From contig JANSLP010000028.1 in assembly GCA_029298735.1 (NCBI GenBank), positions 151,036 through 215,035 of the forward strand: a stretch of DNA of 64,000 bases, read 5' to 3'. The notes under the pieces were generated by a model, which was not told the DNA's origin, searched no databases, and saw only the letters and a program-made list of their open reading frames with translations. Positions 22,201-35,800 of the stretch are shown piece by piece. Origin of the DNA: Ophiostoma sp. CBS 140.51. Its lineage: Eukaryota > Ascomycota > Sordariomycetes > Ophiostomatales > Ophiostomataceae. The position numbers and the translations under genes are program-made. The stretch's first letter is position 1. Every line of letters begins with the position of its first letter.

Positions 22201-25200
22201 TCCACACACCCCATCAGCATCAGCCCAAGCAGTGGAGTAGACCAGGGGGATGTCAAAGGGGATGGACGGGATGGACAGGAAGAGGGTGAGAAGGATATGC
22301 ATGTTGGCTCCTTTGAGAAGGATCAAAAAGAACAGAACAGAGATCGACCATGCTGACTGTCACGTTGCTGTTGCTTTTTTATTCTCGTTTACCGGGAACC
22401 GGCTTATACGACGTCGCCACGGGGTCTATCCACATAAAAAAAAGACAGCACCAACATCTCGTGATCTCGTGATGGCACGGCTTAAACTTCTTCAATGGAA
22501 AAAAACATGGCCATATTTTCCTCTTTTCGTAGTTTGTCAGCCAGTCTTTCCATTATTCGCCCTTGAACGGTCTCCGCATCGCGGACAATTGACACGAAAA
22601 GACTAGGAAGATGCGCATGCCCCTGCATCGTTTATGCAGCCCTGCCGGCTAATTTGGCCTTTTGAACATGTGTCTATCTTGCTCATTTGTTCTTTCGTTT
22701 TGATTGATTCCTTGGCCTAGGCCGTTGACAATGCTCCATTGTTTCGTAACCTAGCTGCGTGTCGTGGCTTGTCATGTCCTGTCGTGAGAATGATGACCAA
22801 GATTCAAGGCTGGCCGGCATCCACAGACCGTCCGCAGAACAGTTCAATTGGATCTCCAACATCGTGATGTCGTGAGCGAGTGGCACAGGCGTTGCATATC
22901 TTGTCCCGTTCCCTCTTTCCAGATTGTTGTGACCGACATCGGCTCTCTCCAAGTGGGGAGGAATAACGCTGATGATGAACAATTCTGGATGGCATGGCCC
23001 GTTGTAGTATTAAAGTTGTGAGATGTACTCTCAAGCAAGGCGAAGATATATCCGGCATCATGATCTTGCGCCTTTCCCCTTACTTACAAGGCAAAGTGAC
23101 CTTCTCTTGGTATATAGGCTTCGGGATCTGAAGCAAACCACGCCGAACTAGATCCTACGCCTTACTAACCGTTGTGAGAACAACACAAGCATAAACGAAA
23201 TAAACGTTGCATGATGGCGGGTGGTACCGAGGCTGGTGACGAAGAGTGGATATATATTTCTTACGTGTTCTTGTTGAAGAGAGGCTTTTACCTTTCTTTC
23301 TTGGACCTGGATCATGACCAAGCTAATGAGGGCGTGTAATTAAGATGAAAAGAAACAATGAGATACACGACGAGGTACATTGCAGGTACAAGTGTCCTCG
23401 TGAGAGTCTAAGCGCCTTGTGTTGGGCTATGGCGCTTGCATGCTTGCTCCGTAAGGTTAACAATATGGCTGTTGTCTAGACCAGGGAAATGTCTCTCGGC
23501 AATTATAACGAGACTAAACTCTTGGACAGTAGAGTCGGCAAAATAGACAAACTACAATAGCCATCGGTTCTCGGGGGGCTGATCAACTGAAGCTCTAGGA
23601 AACGAGCTGCTCCCTTTCATTGTCGTGAAACTCAAAAAAGGGGTCTATTTCTCCCTATATCCCCGTATAGCCCCATACTTAATTCCGCACTCAGTACATG
23701 GCAAGGCATTCTCCCCGGAAGTTTCCAAGGGGAGATCAGCCTTAAACGAGCTCGAGCTATTCTGTACTTAAGTCGGTGATCTTTAAAGGGGGCTGGACTG
23801 GAAGGAGGCTTATAAAAGGCAAAAAGGCAACAAGGATATGCTCAGCTAGTGGCAATAGTGGAAAGGAGCTCTCAATAATGAAACAGAAGGATATCACCGA
23901 GAAGGGAAGCAAAGTCCTGCCCTTCATTTTTCATACGGTCGGCAAATAGCGGTGGAGCTGTACAAGAAGCTTACTATATTGTTGTGCATCTTGTACGAAG
24001 TCAGTGGATGTGGCTTGGTGAGCCAAGAGCTGTGACCTGCAATCAACAATACGACTTGCCAGAGCCGGCCACCGCTCTTTTGCGAGCATTATGATTCATT
24101 TTTCCTTTTTGTTCCGTCACCTAGTCTTGCCTTCCACCGGCTATCTATCTCCAGGCAGTACTTTGCCACACGAATGTACGTGATGTGACTGTCCTACCAC
24201 ATCGAGAATGAGTCTACCAGGCGGTGCTAATACGAGACGTCATACTTGGTATCAAATCAGAGCTCAAAGATGGCCTTTGAAATATCACTGGTAGACATCC
24301 TATGTTGATGAGCCAAGAAGAAGTGCGAATATTGCAGGCGGCTCGGACAGTTTTCGTCTATTCGTATAGTCGTCATTCGTAGATGGCTTGCAGCTCCTAG
24401 GCAGTAGACATCCCGTAGTTTGTTTCGACCAAGAATGTCTCGTTTACCAAGGCAAACAGCATGTAATCTAGCCATATAGAAGACAGCATATGGAGTGTCG
24501 AAGGCGGAACATAATTCCGTTGGTCAAAGACATAGAAAAAGGAAAAGGGGGCGTTGTTCCTTCGGGACACATCCCCGATTGAGTACCTGCACAGACTTCA
24601 GAACAGAGTTGCTTCATGCACTTAATCGATAAACGAATACAGGTCCATGGTCCTGGGAGCCGTGTGATGCAGATTGGTCCGGTGTGTGTGGTTTGTGTGT
24701 GCCAATGCGCGCGCCGTGTGTGCGTGTATTTAGCCGGCGTGGCTTTTTTTGTTGATTTCAGGGTATTATTTGCTACCCATTCACATTGCCCTGCATTTAC
24801 TTCAGCTGTTGAGGTCTGTCATTTCTTTTTTTTTTCTCTCATTATGTAAACAAAGAACATGTTGAGCAAAAAGAAATAAAAGGGTTGATACAAAAGGTCG
24901 ACACAGCTGCTCTCGATGACAGATGGTGACAGATGACGACTGTCCAGAGAGGCGGAGGCGAAAACAAACCCAACAAGCCAGTGTGCGTCTGCACCAAGTT
25001 CCCATGCAACTTTATGCAGCCAACAAAGGCTCGTGGCTCTGAACGCAGCCGCTGCCGGCGAATCAGACTGGCAGTTCGCCACTGACTTCAGCTGGACGAG
25101 GACTACTGCTCCTTGTGAGAAAAAAAAAGGGGGGTTCTCGGCTCCGTGAAAGGTCCGGACAATGGTTGGCAGGAGATGTGAAATGAGTGACGAAAGGACA

Positions 25201-28200
25201 TTCTTGATTTTCATTTTTTTTTTGTGAATTTTTGTGTTGATACGAAAATTGTGTTAATACTCAGTCGTTCCTTCTGTTTTCTTTTTATTTTTCCACTTGT
25301 TCTCTCCTTCCGTGCTTCGGCCCCTAAATCCAACAATTTGTGGGGCTTGTCAGTGTTTCTCTCGTCACTAAAGCCACTACCACTGGATCCTTCCCCGGCG
25401 TCCGGTCTAAAGGCCCTGTGAACAAGGCTGCAAAACACCAAAAATGCTTGCCAACATTGTGCGAAATTTTGCCACTTACATGTACGGGAGGAGCGGGAGA
25501 TGGTCGCAATGAAGGGGTCGTCAGATGCACAAAGTACGCAATACGTCAGGTCGTGATCTGTTTCTAGTGAACTACATCACGATGGAAGCCAAAGTCCTCG
25601 TAAACTGCGGCTGGAAGTGGCCACCGCTATAAATAATAAGGCCGAGGCAACAGCACTCTCAAATAACCTGCAGCAGATCACTTCCAGGGAAGGAGGCAAA
25701 ATGATCAAAGGAAGAACCAAAGACGGCAGGTAGCGGCCAAAAACCACATCGAGAGGGAAAGAGCGAATAACGAAATAGAAGGTGACACACAAGAAAAAGA
25801 AACCAAACAATAGGAAAGAACGAATGAGTTCACGGCTCGAATGGGAAGGAAGGACAGAGAAGATACTTGCAGTATACGAACTACCCAAGCCGGTGTCTAT
25901 TAGGCAGGCACAACTGTCGTCGTCAACAACGTTCGGGAGCACAGATCCAAAAAAAAAAATCAAAAACACACCACAGTCTCACACGTGAAATCGAAAGTCG
26001 TAACACGCGACGACGAGCGACGAACGATGAACGTGAGCCCGGGCCTACGCAATAACGCATCCCACTATTTCACTACAAGTATTAGATATCTCGGTGGGCT
26101 CTCGGTGTTTGGCTGTTCTGTTCTGGGGCTACTGTACCCCGGCCGCGAGTGCGAGTTTGTTTCAAAATCTTACAGGACTTAACAAATAGTGCTACGATAT
26201 ATACGGTAGCGGGAGGCCCAACAATATTCCAGACGACGCGGAAAAGTCAAAACTGACAAAGCAACGACGAAATACGGCAGACAGGAGATCAATGATGACA
26301 AAAAGTTGACCATGAGGTTATCGAGACTGACAACAAAGAATAAAAAAGGGACTTGGGACGACGACCCGGGGTCATTATACCCTGAAAGAGGCGAGAACGC
26401 CACAACAGCTGTCCCATTCTACCGAGTCTACTCCGTCCAAACAGCTAAGGTGCGAGTCCCTCTGCAGCATCTGTATTTGGAAAACGGTGTCGTCAAGTAG
26501 CGTGGGGGGTGGTCGGATATTTGGTGCATGATTTTCTGACCGAAAAGAATGACGCTCCCCCTCACTTTTTCTTCACTTTCTTGCAGCATTTTCTCCTTGA
26601 GGAAAACAAAAAACCAGGGACCAAAGCTTTGGGATAGTTCTCAAGCCACAAATCCCACTTGTCTCCCGACCCAGAACAGGGGATTCAGGGTTGCTACAAC
26701 ACACCCAAAACGGCCTGTCGTGTGCCCCCCCTCCCGCTCTTGGAGTGCAGTGGCGCCCGGAGTATGGGGTTTATTTCTTTGCACGCTGGCGGATCTCCAC
26801 GGAACACAAGTATCCCTCGTGTATCTTTTTCTGTGCCACCGTAGATACTGTCAATTCATGTAAGTCGAGGTCCAGAAGAGGGGCGTGTGCATATCCGCCC
26901 CCTTTCTTTTTTTTCTTTTCTTTTTTTCTCTCCTTGAACGAACCAGCCCCTCTCAACCGCCAACTTTCGTGTACCAATGCCACTTCTTCCTTCAATATTC
27001 TAGAATAATGTCGTATTCCATTGATGGCCGTAGATGAGTCCTGAGATTGACACCCATTGATACAGCCACAGCATCCAAGGCTTAGCTTTCTTTTCCCTTT
27101 CCCCCTTCTTCATTTTGCCTGCTCTTCACTATTATTTGGCCACCGTCGGCTGTCCTAATCGGGTGTCTCGCCATAGAACATCGCAGCGAGAGGGCGAGAC
27201 AAAGAAACAAACAGCCACATGGAAAGAGGGACGATGGATACAGCTGCTCTGCTCTTGCACCGGCCACGAGGGAGGCAAACAGGAATACAAATAATGCTCT
27301 AGGCAGGACGGCAAATAGACCAAGTAACAGCCTCAAATTTATAAAATAAAAAAAGACGTCAAATGATGACGGGCAGTGAGAATACAGCAAAACAAAAGAA
27401 AGAAAAGGTTAACAGGACTCGAACGTCCACCCCTGGCTCTCCACACCGCTTTAGATACACGCAACACCACGACCATGACCTTGCCAATCCATGACAGGTT
27501 GACCTCTATCACTTTCTTCTTGTCCCCTGTCCTGGTCTTGTACTGGACATCTTTTTGATCTTCTCATCCCTTCCGCTGCATTTGTTTTCTAGCCTATTTT
27601 GGTTTTCTATTTCTCTTTTCTTTTTTTTCTATTGTCGTTTTTCTCACATCCAGCGCCAAGACAGACACCTCCTACACTACTACTGCTGACTGATCTTGAA
27701 AAGCTTAAAAGCCGGCAGGGCTGCTCCTCCACTTGCGCAGACAGGACGACTGACTGGGGTATAAGAGAGGTGAGGGCCAAGATAAAAATAAAACAGAAGA
27801 AAAGAAAGCGAGAAAAACGGAGAAACAAAAAGCAACGGAAATAGGCTCAGCCAGAACTTTTGACACGAACACGGCACTGTTTCTTTTTGATATAAAGAAC
27901 TTGGTGAGGCTCGAGTTGGGCTCATGAAAATCAGGCATCGACAACAAACAACAAACAACAGAATATCAGAGAAACAGGTCGACGGTATCGACACCAGAGG
28001 ACATAACAAGAACGTCTACGAAAAGAACAGAGGCATCACGAAACGAAAGATCGCGGTAACGAAACGAAACGAAGCTTGCGACTCACGACCAAACCTCGCA
28101 TCCTCCATCCTCCATCTATCCCTCTCTCCTCATGAAATTTGCATTACAAACTTCCTCCTCAACCAGCCTCACCTAGTACTGTTCTCTACGACGTACCACC

Positions 28201-28459
28201 ATTGTGCACATCCGTGCCCTACAAAGGTACAACCTTGACTCGACGACATACTGGGGGCCGTCGGACGAATTATATTAGAACGGACCGCCCTCTTCTTCTT
28301 CCGCCTCAGACTTCTTCTCTCTCCGCTTCTATCGCCTTTTTTCTTTTTCCCATTTTGCTCTTCCCCTCACTCACTCTCTTGGATTCATCCAACCAACAAG
28401 GCCTGTGGAGCACAGCCGCGCGGAAAGATTCTGTTCCTTCTGCCGCCGCCCCATCAACG

Positions 28460-31400
28460 ATGAATTATACACGCAAACGTAAGTAAGCGCGCAACTGTGT
28501 TTTGTCGTGGTCCCCCTTTTGATGATTTATTTTGTCGTTGTTTGCTCCTTCCCTCCCCATCTTATCTTGGTTCTTGCCTCGCCTCACTTTGTCGCCGCTC
28601 CTTCCAGTCGACACCCCTGCTGTTTTCTTCACAATACTGCTGTACAACCAGCCTTGACTAATACATCTCTTGATATTCCTAGGCGCACTTCTTGCCTGTG
28701 ATTTTTGCAGACACAGGAAAAGAAGATGCGATGGTGAGCGGCCATGTTCGACATGCAGAGAGTCCAACGCAGACTGTCGCTACAAGGATTTGCCGATTGA
28801 ACGGTGAGTCTAGGACTTTGTTTTGGTTTGGGCTCGACTAGGCAGGGCTGCAGGAACACAGGCAGGAGCGATGTGCATGCTGTTCGTTCCTTCCTTGCTC
28901 CTTTCCAATTTTTGTTTCTTGCCTGTTCGCCCTATTTTGGTTTATTTCTCCCGTATATTTGCTTTTTTAGTTCATGTCTCGCCCTATTCCCATTTTCTTC
29001 CCCTCAAATACCCTGCCACATCCCGTGAGGCCGTCTCACCTCTCTTACCTCCACTCTTCACACCGAGCCACCGTCTTCCAAGCCACCCCCATGTTCAGAC
29101 GCCCTGACCTCGCACCATGAGGCTTCCCTAGGTCAGGGCTTGTTTAGTCTTTAGGAAACAACCAAGGCGTCGGTTCTAGGCTTCCATACCTCATCGCCTT
29201 TCCATACTTCACTCCCCAAGCTCTAATCCTTGATTAGTCGTGTGTTTTGTTTCTGTCCTATTGATTTTCATATTATCGTGCATTTCTAATACATCTCCTG
29301 ATCCAGTGTCGAGTCACCCTCAGCATCCAACGAAGCCGTCGTCGAGCGGTTGGGCCGGATTGAAGCCCTCCTCGAAGAGCAAAGCCAGCAGTTGCAACAC
29401 CTCTGTATCCATGGACCACCATCTTCCAGTTTTGACGGGTCCCGCCTCAGCATATCCCCGAAAGTCTCCATTGATGCCACAGCGGCCGGTACCGATCCTT
29501 CCGAGGCCGCAGACACACATCTATTCTCCACCAGCAGTCATCCTTTCTCTCGATCATCCTTCCACTTGGCTCCCGAGTTTGCAGCCACTGCCATATCTAG
29601 TCTTGGCAGTATACCGGCATCCGGAGCACCAGGGTCGGCCACGACATCACCACCAGCCCCAGTCCCCTCATCCGTTGGTGTGAGTCGATTATTAGGAATC
29701 GACGCTTTATATCGTCCTCACTACCTGTATCAACAACACCAGCACCAATCGCAGCAACCACAATCACAACAATCACAACAATCACAGCCCCTTTTCCATC
29801 AGCATGCCTCCATTCCCTTACATGGCGTTAACACGGGCAGCAGCAACACAGCCGCACAAACGCCCGTTTTTGACTACTCCAGTGGCCCATCTGCGTTTCC
29901 CTCCGGCTCCGCTCTCTCCATAACTGCCACAGCTGCTGCCACCAACGCTTCACGAGTTCTCTTGACGAGCAAGGCACCCTCCGTCACCACATCCGATGTC
30001 TCCTCACACAACGTCGAACAAGACCAGCAGTTTTTAATACCCTACGAGCACTCCACGGCTGCAAACACACTTCTCTCCCTGCCTCTGGTCCGCTTCTTCC
30101 TCGAATACCAACAACGGAACAAATGTGGTAGTCTACAACGCAGACTAAGCGGCAGCAGCAGTGGGAAAAGCCAGCTGCCATCCTACTTCTATCCTCGCAC
30201 ATACTTTTTCGACGTCGAGTCCCGCCAGCCTCTACCACCCCAGCTCGACCTCGTCTTCAGCCCTGGTGTTGTCCCCGGCATCCTATCTCAGGCCGTTCTC
30301 GCCGCCAGCCACCCAACCGTTCTCGATGGCCTCGCACGCAACTACTTTACCTATGTACATCCCAGTGCACCACTCTTTAGTTGCACCCAGTTCCGGCAGT
30401 GGTCATCCAAGGTGTACGAGCAAGGACCAGATGACTCTATCGGGACAGCCATATGCCTCGTTGTCTGGGCCTTGGGGTCAATGACAGCACCATCAATACC
30501 TGCAAACACCAATAGAGATACATCAGGATCCTCCTCCGGCTCATCATCGCCCGACCAGGCGACGCAGCGACACAACCAAAACGAACGCGACCGCTTTGCA
30601 CTGTCTCTCTTTGAGACGGCAATGAAAATTATCCTTCGCCATACGCTTTGGGAATTTGGGCCAGCATCACTGGATACGAGCCAAGCCCTTCTTTTAGCAG
30701 CCTCATACTTTTCCCACATCGGACGACCATTGCACAATGCCCGGTTTGTGTATCTGGCTGGTCGGCAGGTGATGAGATTAATCGAGGAGTGAGTCAAAAA
30801 TTACAAAAGGGAAACATCCGTGCTATGCTAATCTCATCATCCAATCAGACATCGACGAGACGGCTTTGAGCCAGAGGGACAAGTGCTACCTGTATTTTGG
30901 GTATCCTTTATCTGGGAGTGGTAAGTCTCAGTGCTCTCTGCATTTATCTTTTAGATGTGATTTGACTAACACAGAAAGTGACCGTTCGGCCGAGCTGGAT
31001 GTCCCTAGAAGTGGCATCGAGCCTCTGGCAGAGAACATGCCACTACCCAGCAGCCTCGACCCAGACGACGGCGACGATATGATCTGCTTTGTAGCCGAAA
31101 TTGCAGCACGACGACTCCTCAACCGCATCCACAGCTCGTTGTATGCAAAGGGAGGCAGTGACTCAGTGCAAGAAAGCCTTGCTATACCTAACAGCGATAG
31201 TGCTACGAGCGGACGAACTACTCCCGGTAACAAGCGGAAACGGGCCGAGTATGATATCTACGCATCAACGACAGCCTCAAGAACCGGCCCTGGTATTGGT
31301 CTTGGCTTGCATAGTACCGACAACGCGAATATTGTCAAAATGCTTCCCGTCAGCGCCGAGCTAAATCGCCAGCTCGAGGCTTGGTATCAGGCTATGCCAG

Positions 31401-32113
31401 AGCATATCCGACCACCTCTCGACCTCGACGATGACGGTGAAAGAAACAATAACGTCAACGACTTGTCTTTTATCGACGACTTAAATGACTTTAGTGGAGA
31501 CGACACACCATGGCTTGGTAATAATCACCAAAGACACCCGACAAAACCACTCAAAGAACGCGTTCAAATCCTTCGCATACACTATTACGCTGCTCGTCAC
31601 ATTATCCACCGGCCTTTTGTTTTGGGTGTCGCATGGCAGCACCAGCAACAGATTTTGACCCGTGAGCATGGCAGCAGTGGCCCCAACACAGCAAGCAACA
31701 CGCCGCCGCCTGCTGCCTCAGCGACTTCGATTCCACCTTTGCCAACGGCTGTCCTGGAGAAATGCGTAATTTGTGTCGATTCATGTGTCGCCTACTTGAC
31801 CCATGTGCTGCCTCTGCTGGAACGCCGTTCGCCTTATCTCTGGTCATTTTGCCAGAGCAGTATGGCATGCCTGCTTGTCCTTCTTGTCGCCGATGCCTGC
31901 CCCAACATCGCTGCCAGCAGGGTCGTGGCCGGTCGAAAAAGGGTCCAGTCCATTGATATTGGCCGTCTACGTGACCAAGTCGCCAATCGGCTGTGGCGGT
32001 GGGCAGTACCTCTGTCCAGCTTTGAGGCCGAACTGCGTATTCTCGAGAGTCTACCAATTGCATCGAGTCAAAGTGGTGACATTCTTTGGACATATTCAAA
32101 GGCGGAAACATAA
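28460..32113 (+). CDS. Zn2Cys6 fungal-type transcription factor
   Basis: Five exons: 28460..28478, 28683..28803, 29307..30788, 30849..30920 and 30979..32113, giving 942 residues with all phases consistent. The zinc cluster has Cys 12, 15, 22, 28, 31 and 38 with basic RHRKRR between the second and third cysteine, so it should bind DNA as a binuclear cluster protein. A coiled-coil-like segment follows at about 57-78 (VERLGRIEALLEEQSQQLQ), which suggests a dimer. Then comes a Ser/Gln-rich stretch (Gln-rich at about 188-210). The regulatory 'fungal_trans' region runs from about 345, with VVPGILSQAVLAASHP, FWVSFIWECDRSAELDVPRSGI (over two junctions) and YYAARHIIHRPF. Odd: the first coding exon is only 19 nt and intron 2 (503 nt) separates the DNA-binding part from the rest. 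Targets are unknown; it is convergent with the PAG1-type gene. Confidence 0.85.
29739..29790 (+). repeat. Gln/His/Ser-coding triplet-rich repeat in the Zn2Cys6 factor
   Basis: Repeated CAACAATCA-type units encode a QSQQ-rich run around residue 200. Glutamine-rich runs of this kind often act in activation or as flexible spacers; that is inferred here. Confidence 0.7.
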
Positions 32114-32846
32114 GGGAGCCGCTCAACGGCTTATGACGACGTATGTAGAATTTATCTGTCAATTAGCTTTTCTTGTTGAAAAAGAAAAAAAACTATCTCT
32201 ATTTTATGAAACTTTACTTCTACTTCTTTTTATTTTTTCTTTGAAAATATGACTTTCACTGTGAAAATATTACGTCCAATAATGGTAGATTTTTTTATCA
32301 AATTAGATTGAGAATAAAATCGTACAAAACAAAAAGAAGTAAAGAAGAAAGGAAGAACCGGGACGGTATTTGTAGCACACTTGTATTACGATGAATTAAA
32401 ATTAGACGCCAAACAGAATAATATTTTGCAAATGAATGAATGTAGGTATAAAACGCCCGTCTTTCCCAGCTATATGATTGTGGGGTGGTATGCCAAAAGT
32501 AGAACAAAAATGCAACGACCGTTGGAGTGTGAATAGAAAGTGGTTGGTCGTTAACAAAAACAAATGGCAAAAGGCTGGCCAATAATAGATAAGTAGCGAA
32601 AAGTAGTTAAGTATGCTCGCAATAAAAAATAGGAAAATAAAGAACAAAGATTAAATGGCAGCAGAACGCAAAACAACGAAATCAAACAACAAATATGCCG
32701 AGTTGCAACACTCATAAAAAACTCCATCCCGTCGCAACCCAATAATGAATGTAAGAAAGTATTAAAAAGATCAAAACGCAGAAAAAAGAACAAAAAGAAC
32801 GTATAAAACAACCATTATAAAAACTCCAAAGAAATACTCCGCAAAA
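32114..32846. other. Convergent intergenic region, Zn2Cys6 factor / PAG1-type gene
   Basis: A 733-bp AT-rich gap between converging stops. It would hold both 3' untranslated regions; poly(A)-signal-like AATAAA variants occur in both directions. No gene is seen. Confidence 0.5.
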
Positions 32847-35800
32847 TCAAATCACGTCGCTGTTTGGCGGCTTGTTCTTTGTGAGGTAGGAGCTGGGCAA
32901 CTTGGGCACCTGAGGTGACACGGGAAGTTTGTCTGACCGTTGGGGCGGTGGTGAGGCCATGCCGCCCGGCATACCACTGCCGTTGTTGCTGCTGCCACCG
33001 ATACCGTTACCGCCACTGCCTCCACCGCTGGCGGGACCGGGTGATGTCATGCCGGCTGGGCTCGGCATACTTGCGATACCCGCCATGCTGGCCATAACGT
33101 CGGGCAGTTTTTCGTCGCGCGACCGACTTCCCGTTAGTCGCCGCATGCGTGAACGTGTGCTTTGCGCCAGGGGCCGAATCATGGTCTCAAAGACACCTCC
33201 GCCACTGTGGTTGCCGTTGCCGCCCACACTACCTCCAAAGGAGCCGGCGGAGCCTGCAGAGCCGCCACCGCTATTTTCTCCGCCAGGAGAAAACATGCCG
33301 CCATGGCCATTGGCGACATGACGGTCGTCTTCAATGTCAGAGAAAAAGGCATCTTCGTCATCAGAAGCAAACTCGCGGAGGTACGAGGACGAGGCTGCGA
33401 CAGATGCAATGCCACCACCTGGCAACACCGACGCGGGTGCAGATGGAGAGGTGATTGAGCGAGCATGCATCGACGGCCGGGTCGCATTGCCTGGTGTGGG
33501 TGGTGCAACATGGGCGGTGCCAAAGTTGAAGGCGCCTGGGTTCATTGCGTTCGACACGGTTGAGTTTGTGGCGCCATCACGCGATCCAGGTGGCCGGTCG
33601 GCAAAGGCATTCTGCAGGTTGGTCGTCGGGTTGGATGCTTGGTGGAGCAACGGCACGATTTCGTCATACAGCTGGGCACCCGAAGCACCATCTGGGAATG
33701 CCTCGGTGATGGTAATTGTCGACGAGCGGCTGTCGCTGGGCGGGCTGGTGCCCATGTCGTCGAAGAAGTCGTCGAGACTGTCGAGCTTGGTCACAAGATC
33801 ACCCGCCACAGACATGTCGCTGCGCACCCCATCGTCGGACAGCATCGTATCGGTGCGCTCCATTGCCGGCGGATAGTACAGGTAAGGGAACTCCTCGACG
33901 TGGAACTCCACTTCTGGTGTGGGTGCAGGGGGCTCAGCAACGACACCCTCGGTGTTCTGGCAGCTGTAGAAGACGGCATGGATGTTGGCTCGCGTAGAGT
34001 CTGTCTTCTTTGCTGGCATGGGAATGGCCCAGCCCGACTCTTCGGGGATACCGAACAGACTTTGCGTGCGCTCGTACTCTTTGCGGATGGACTTGGACGT
34101 AGCACGCGTCATGCTCATGCGGATGTGGTGCTTGTCCATAGACGAGCCGGACATGGTCATGATGTTATCGAGCACTTGCAGGGCCTCCATGCAGAAGTCG
34201 GTCGGAAGCAGACGCAGGAGAGGCGAAAGAAGGTCAGAGCCATGGCCGGCAATATCTGGCTGGCGCATATCGATCTGCGGGATAAAGACACATAGGATCC
34301 GCATAGTCTTGAGGCGAACCCATGAAATGCTGTTGGTGAGGAAACCCATCAACATGGTAATCATCTGGAAGTCGAGGCGCGGCAAGAAGTGCTCTTGGAA
34401 CGCTGCGAACATCTGCATTGCAAAGTCGCTGCCGTCCTTGTCGTAGGTGGACGAAAGGTAGCCGTCCAGAACCATTGCGATGCCACCGTGACCCTGCGAG
34501 AGTGCCAGGCCCAGCAGATTCTGGGTCGTCTGGACAATATCGTCGCTCAATGTGCTGCTCTGTTCCATCTCGTGCAAGAAGCGAGGCAGGTTTGCGACGA
34601 GGGTAAGGAACAGGCGGTCATCGTCTCCAACTAGAGCGTCGCTAGGAAGACGCACAAGCTTGTCAAGAGTCTTGAGTGTGGCGTCTAGGCAGAGCGAAGA
34701 GCGCAGGCCCTTGTATAACAGCGGTTGGAGACCTTCAAACGCCCCGTCCCATTTAGTCGGCTGGCCTTCCAAAAATAGACGCCGGACACTGGCCGATTGA
34801 AAGTCGAGTTTGTCCAGGAATTGGTTGAGCATGTCGACTGCTTCGAGAAACTCGCGCTCGTTGATTGACTCCAGACACGCGCACGAGGTCCAGAAGAGCT
34901 GTGGGAACGTCAAGAGCTTGTCGGCATCGAGCTTCGAGATCAGTGTCTTAAGCGTCGTCAGAATCTCCATTGAGAATGTCCGGATTTCGCTGTCTTCGTC
35001 GGCAATGGTGTTGGACAGACGGGCAAGCATGTCTGCAAGCATGTACTGGTCGAGCGAGGTCAGGATGCAGCGGAAGATCTGGAACGACCGGCAGGCGAGA
35101 TGGCGAACAGGGCAAGACGTTGCCCAGGTCAGCGAAAGACGGCCCCATTGCTCCTTGATGCCAGGGAAGGCAATTTCAAAGGTCTTGACCACTTCGGACG
35201 TCAGGTATTCCATGCTCGGGGGCACCTTGCTGTCCTGGTCGTCCTCCTTGCCGTTGCTGTCTTCGTAGCCCCAAACAACCGTCTTGTCGTGACGGCGGAT
35301 AAGCTCCACAAGACCCTCAATGGCCTTGGCTTCTTCGGCTGACTTGTCGTCAATGTTGGAGATGACAAGCTCGTGGATGAGATGCACCAGCATTTCGCGA
35401 GCCTGCTCCTGCACCAGCGGCGTGTAGTGGTCCCAAAGAACAGTGACCACCTGCATCAAGACGGGCACGTTTTCGGCGGCCAAGTTGACAGGCGAGACCA
35501 TGAGATCCACAAGCAGGATCAAAGACAGCTGACCCAGTGAGAAGCCGGCTTGCTTTGTACCAACAGGCAGTGCGTCGTTGAGGTCGGCGCAGTAGGGGAA
35601 CAGGCTGTTGGCATCTGGCGGTGGAGGCATCGTCTCCCGCTTCTCGTTGGGGACCATGGCCTTGGGGGTAATCTGCATGAGAAGGAAGTCGATCACCTTT
35701 TGTCCAGGGGAGCTGCTCGTGCTGGCCAGGAAGACAACGATCTGCTTGGCATACTCGACAAAGTTCTGCTCCCGTCTCTCGAGGCATAGAGCCATGATGA

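Larger units (their letters stand above)
15911..28459. other. Large gene-free interval (about 12.5 kb)
   Basis: Between the divergent starts of the permease and the Zn2Cys6 factor I find only short frames (under about 170 codons), with no family motif and no plausible splice chain. 15911-19800 has many pyrimidine or purine tracts and two short repeats. 19800-24600 looks lower in GC and holds scattered fungal intergenic motifs such as GGAGTATGGGG and CCCCATAC, plus a TATA-like TTATAAAAGG at about 23810. 24600-28459 is again rich in homopurine/homopyrimidine tracts. It could hold noncoding transcripts, decayed transposons or long-range promoter DNA; none is proven. Confidence 0.6.

Noticed and set aside
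25577..25969. 130-codon hydrophobic frame on the minus strand
   Set aside because: Phe/Leu/Ser-rich composition comes from a purine-rich plus strand; no membrane-protein family features.
27398..27500. tRNA-like sequence on the minus strand with GTTCGAGTCC and partly pairing ends
   Set aside because: The T-stem does not pair, position 8 and the D-arm bases do not fit, and no anticodon stem can be placed.
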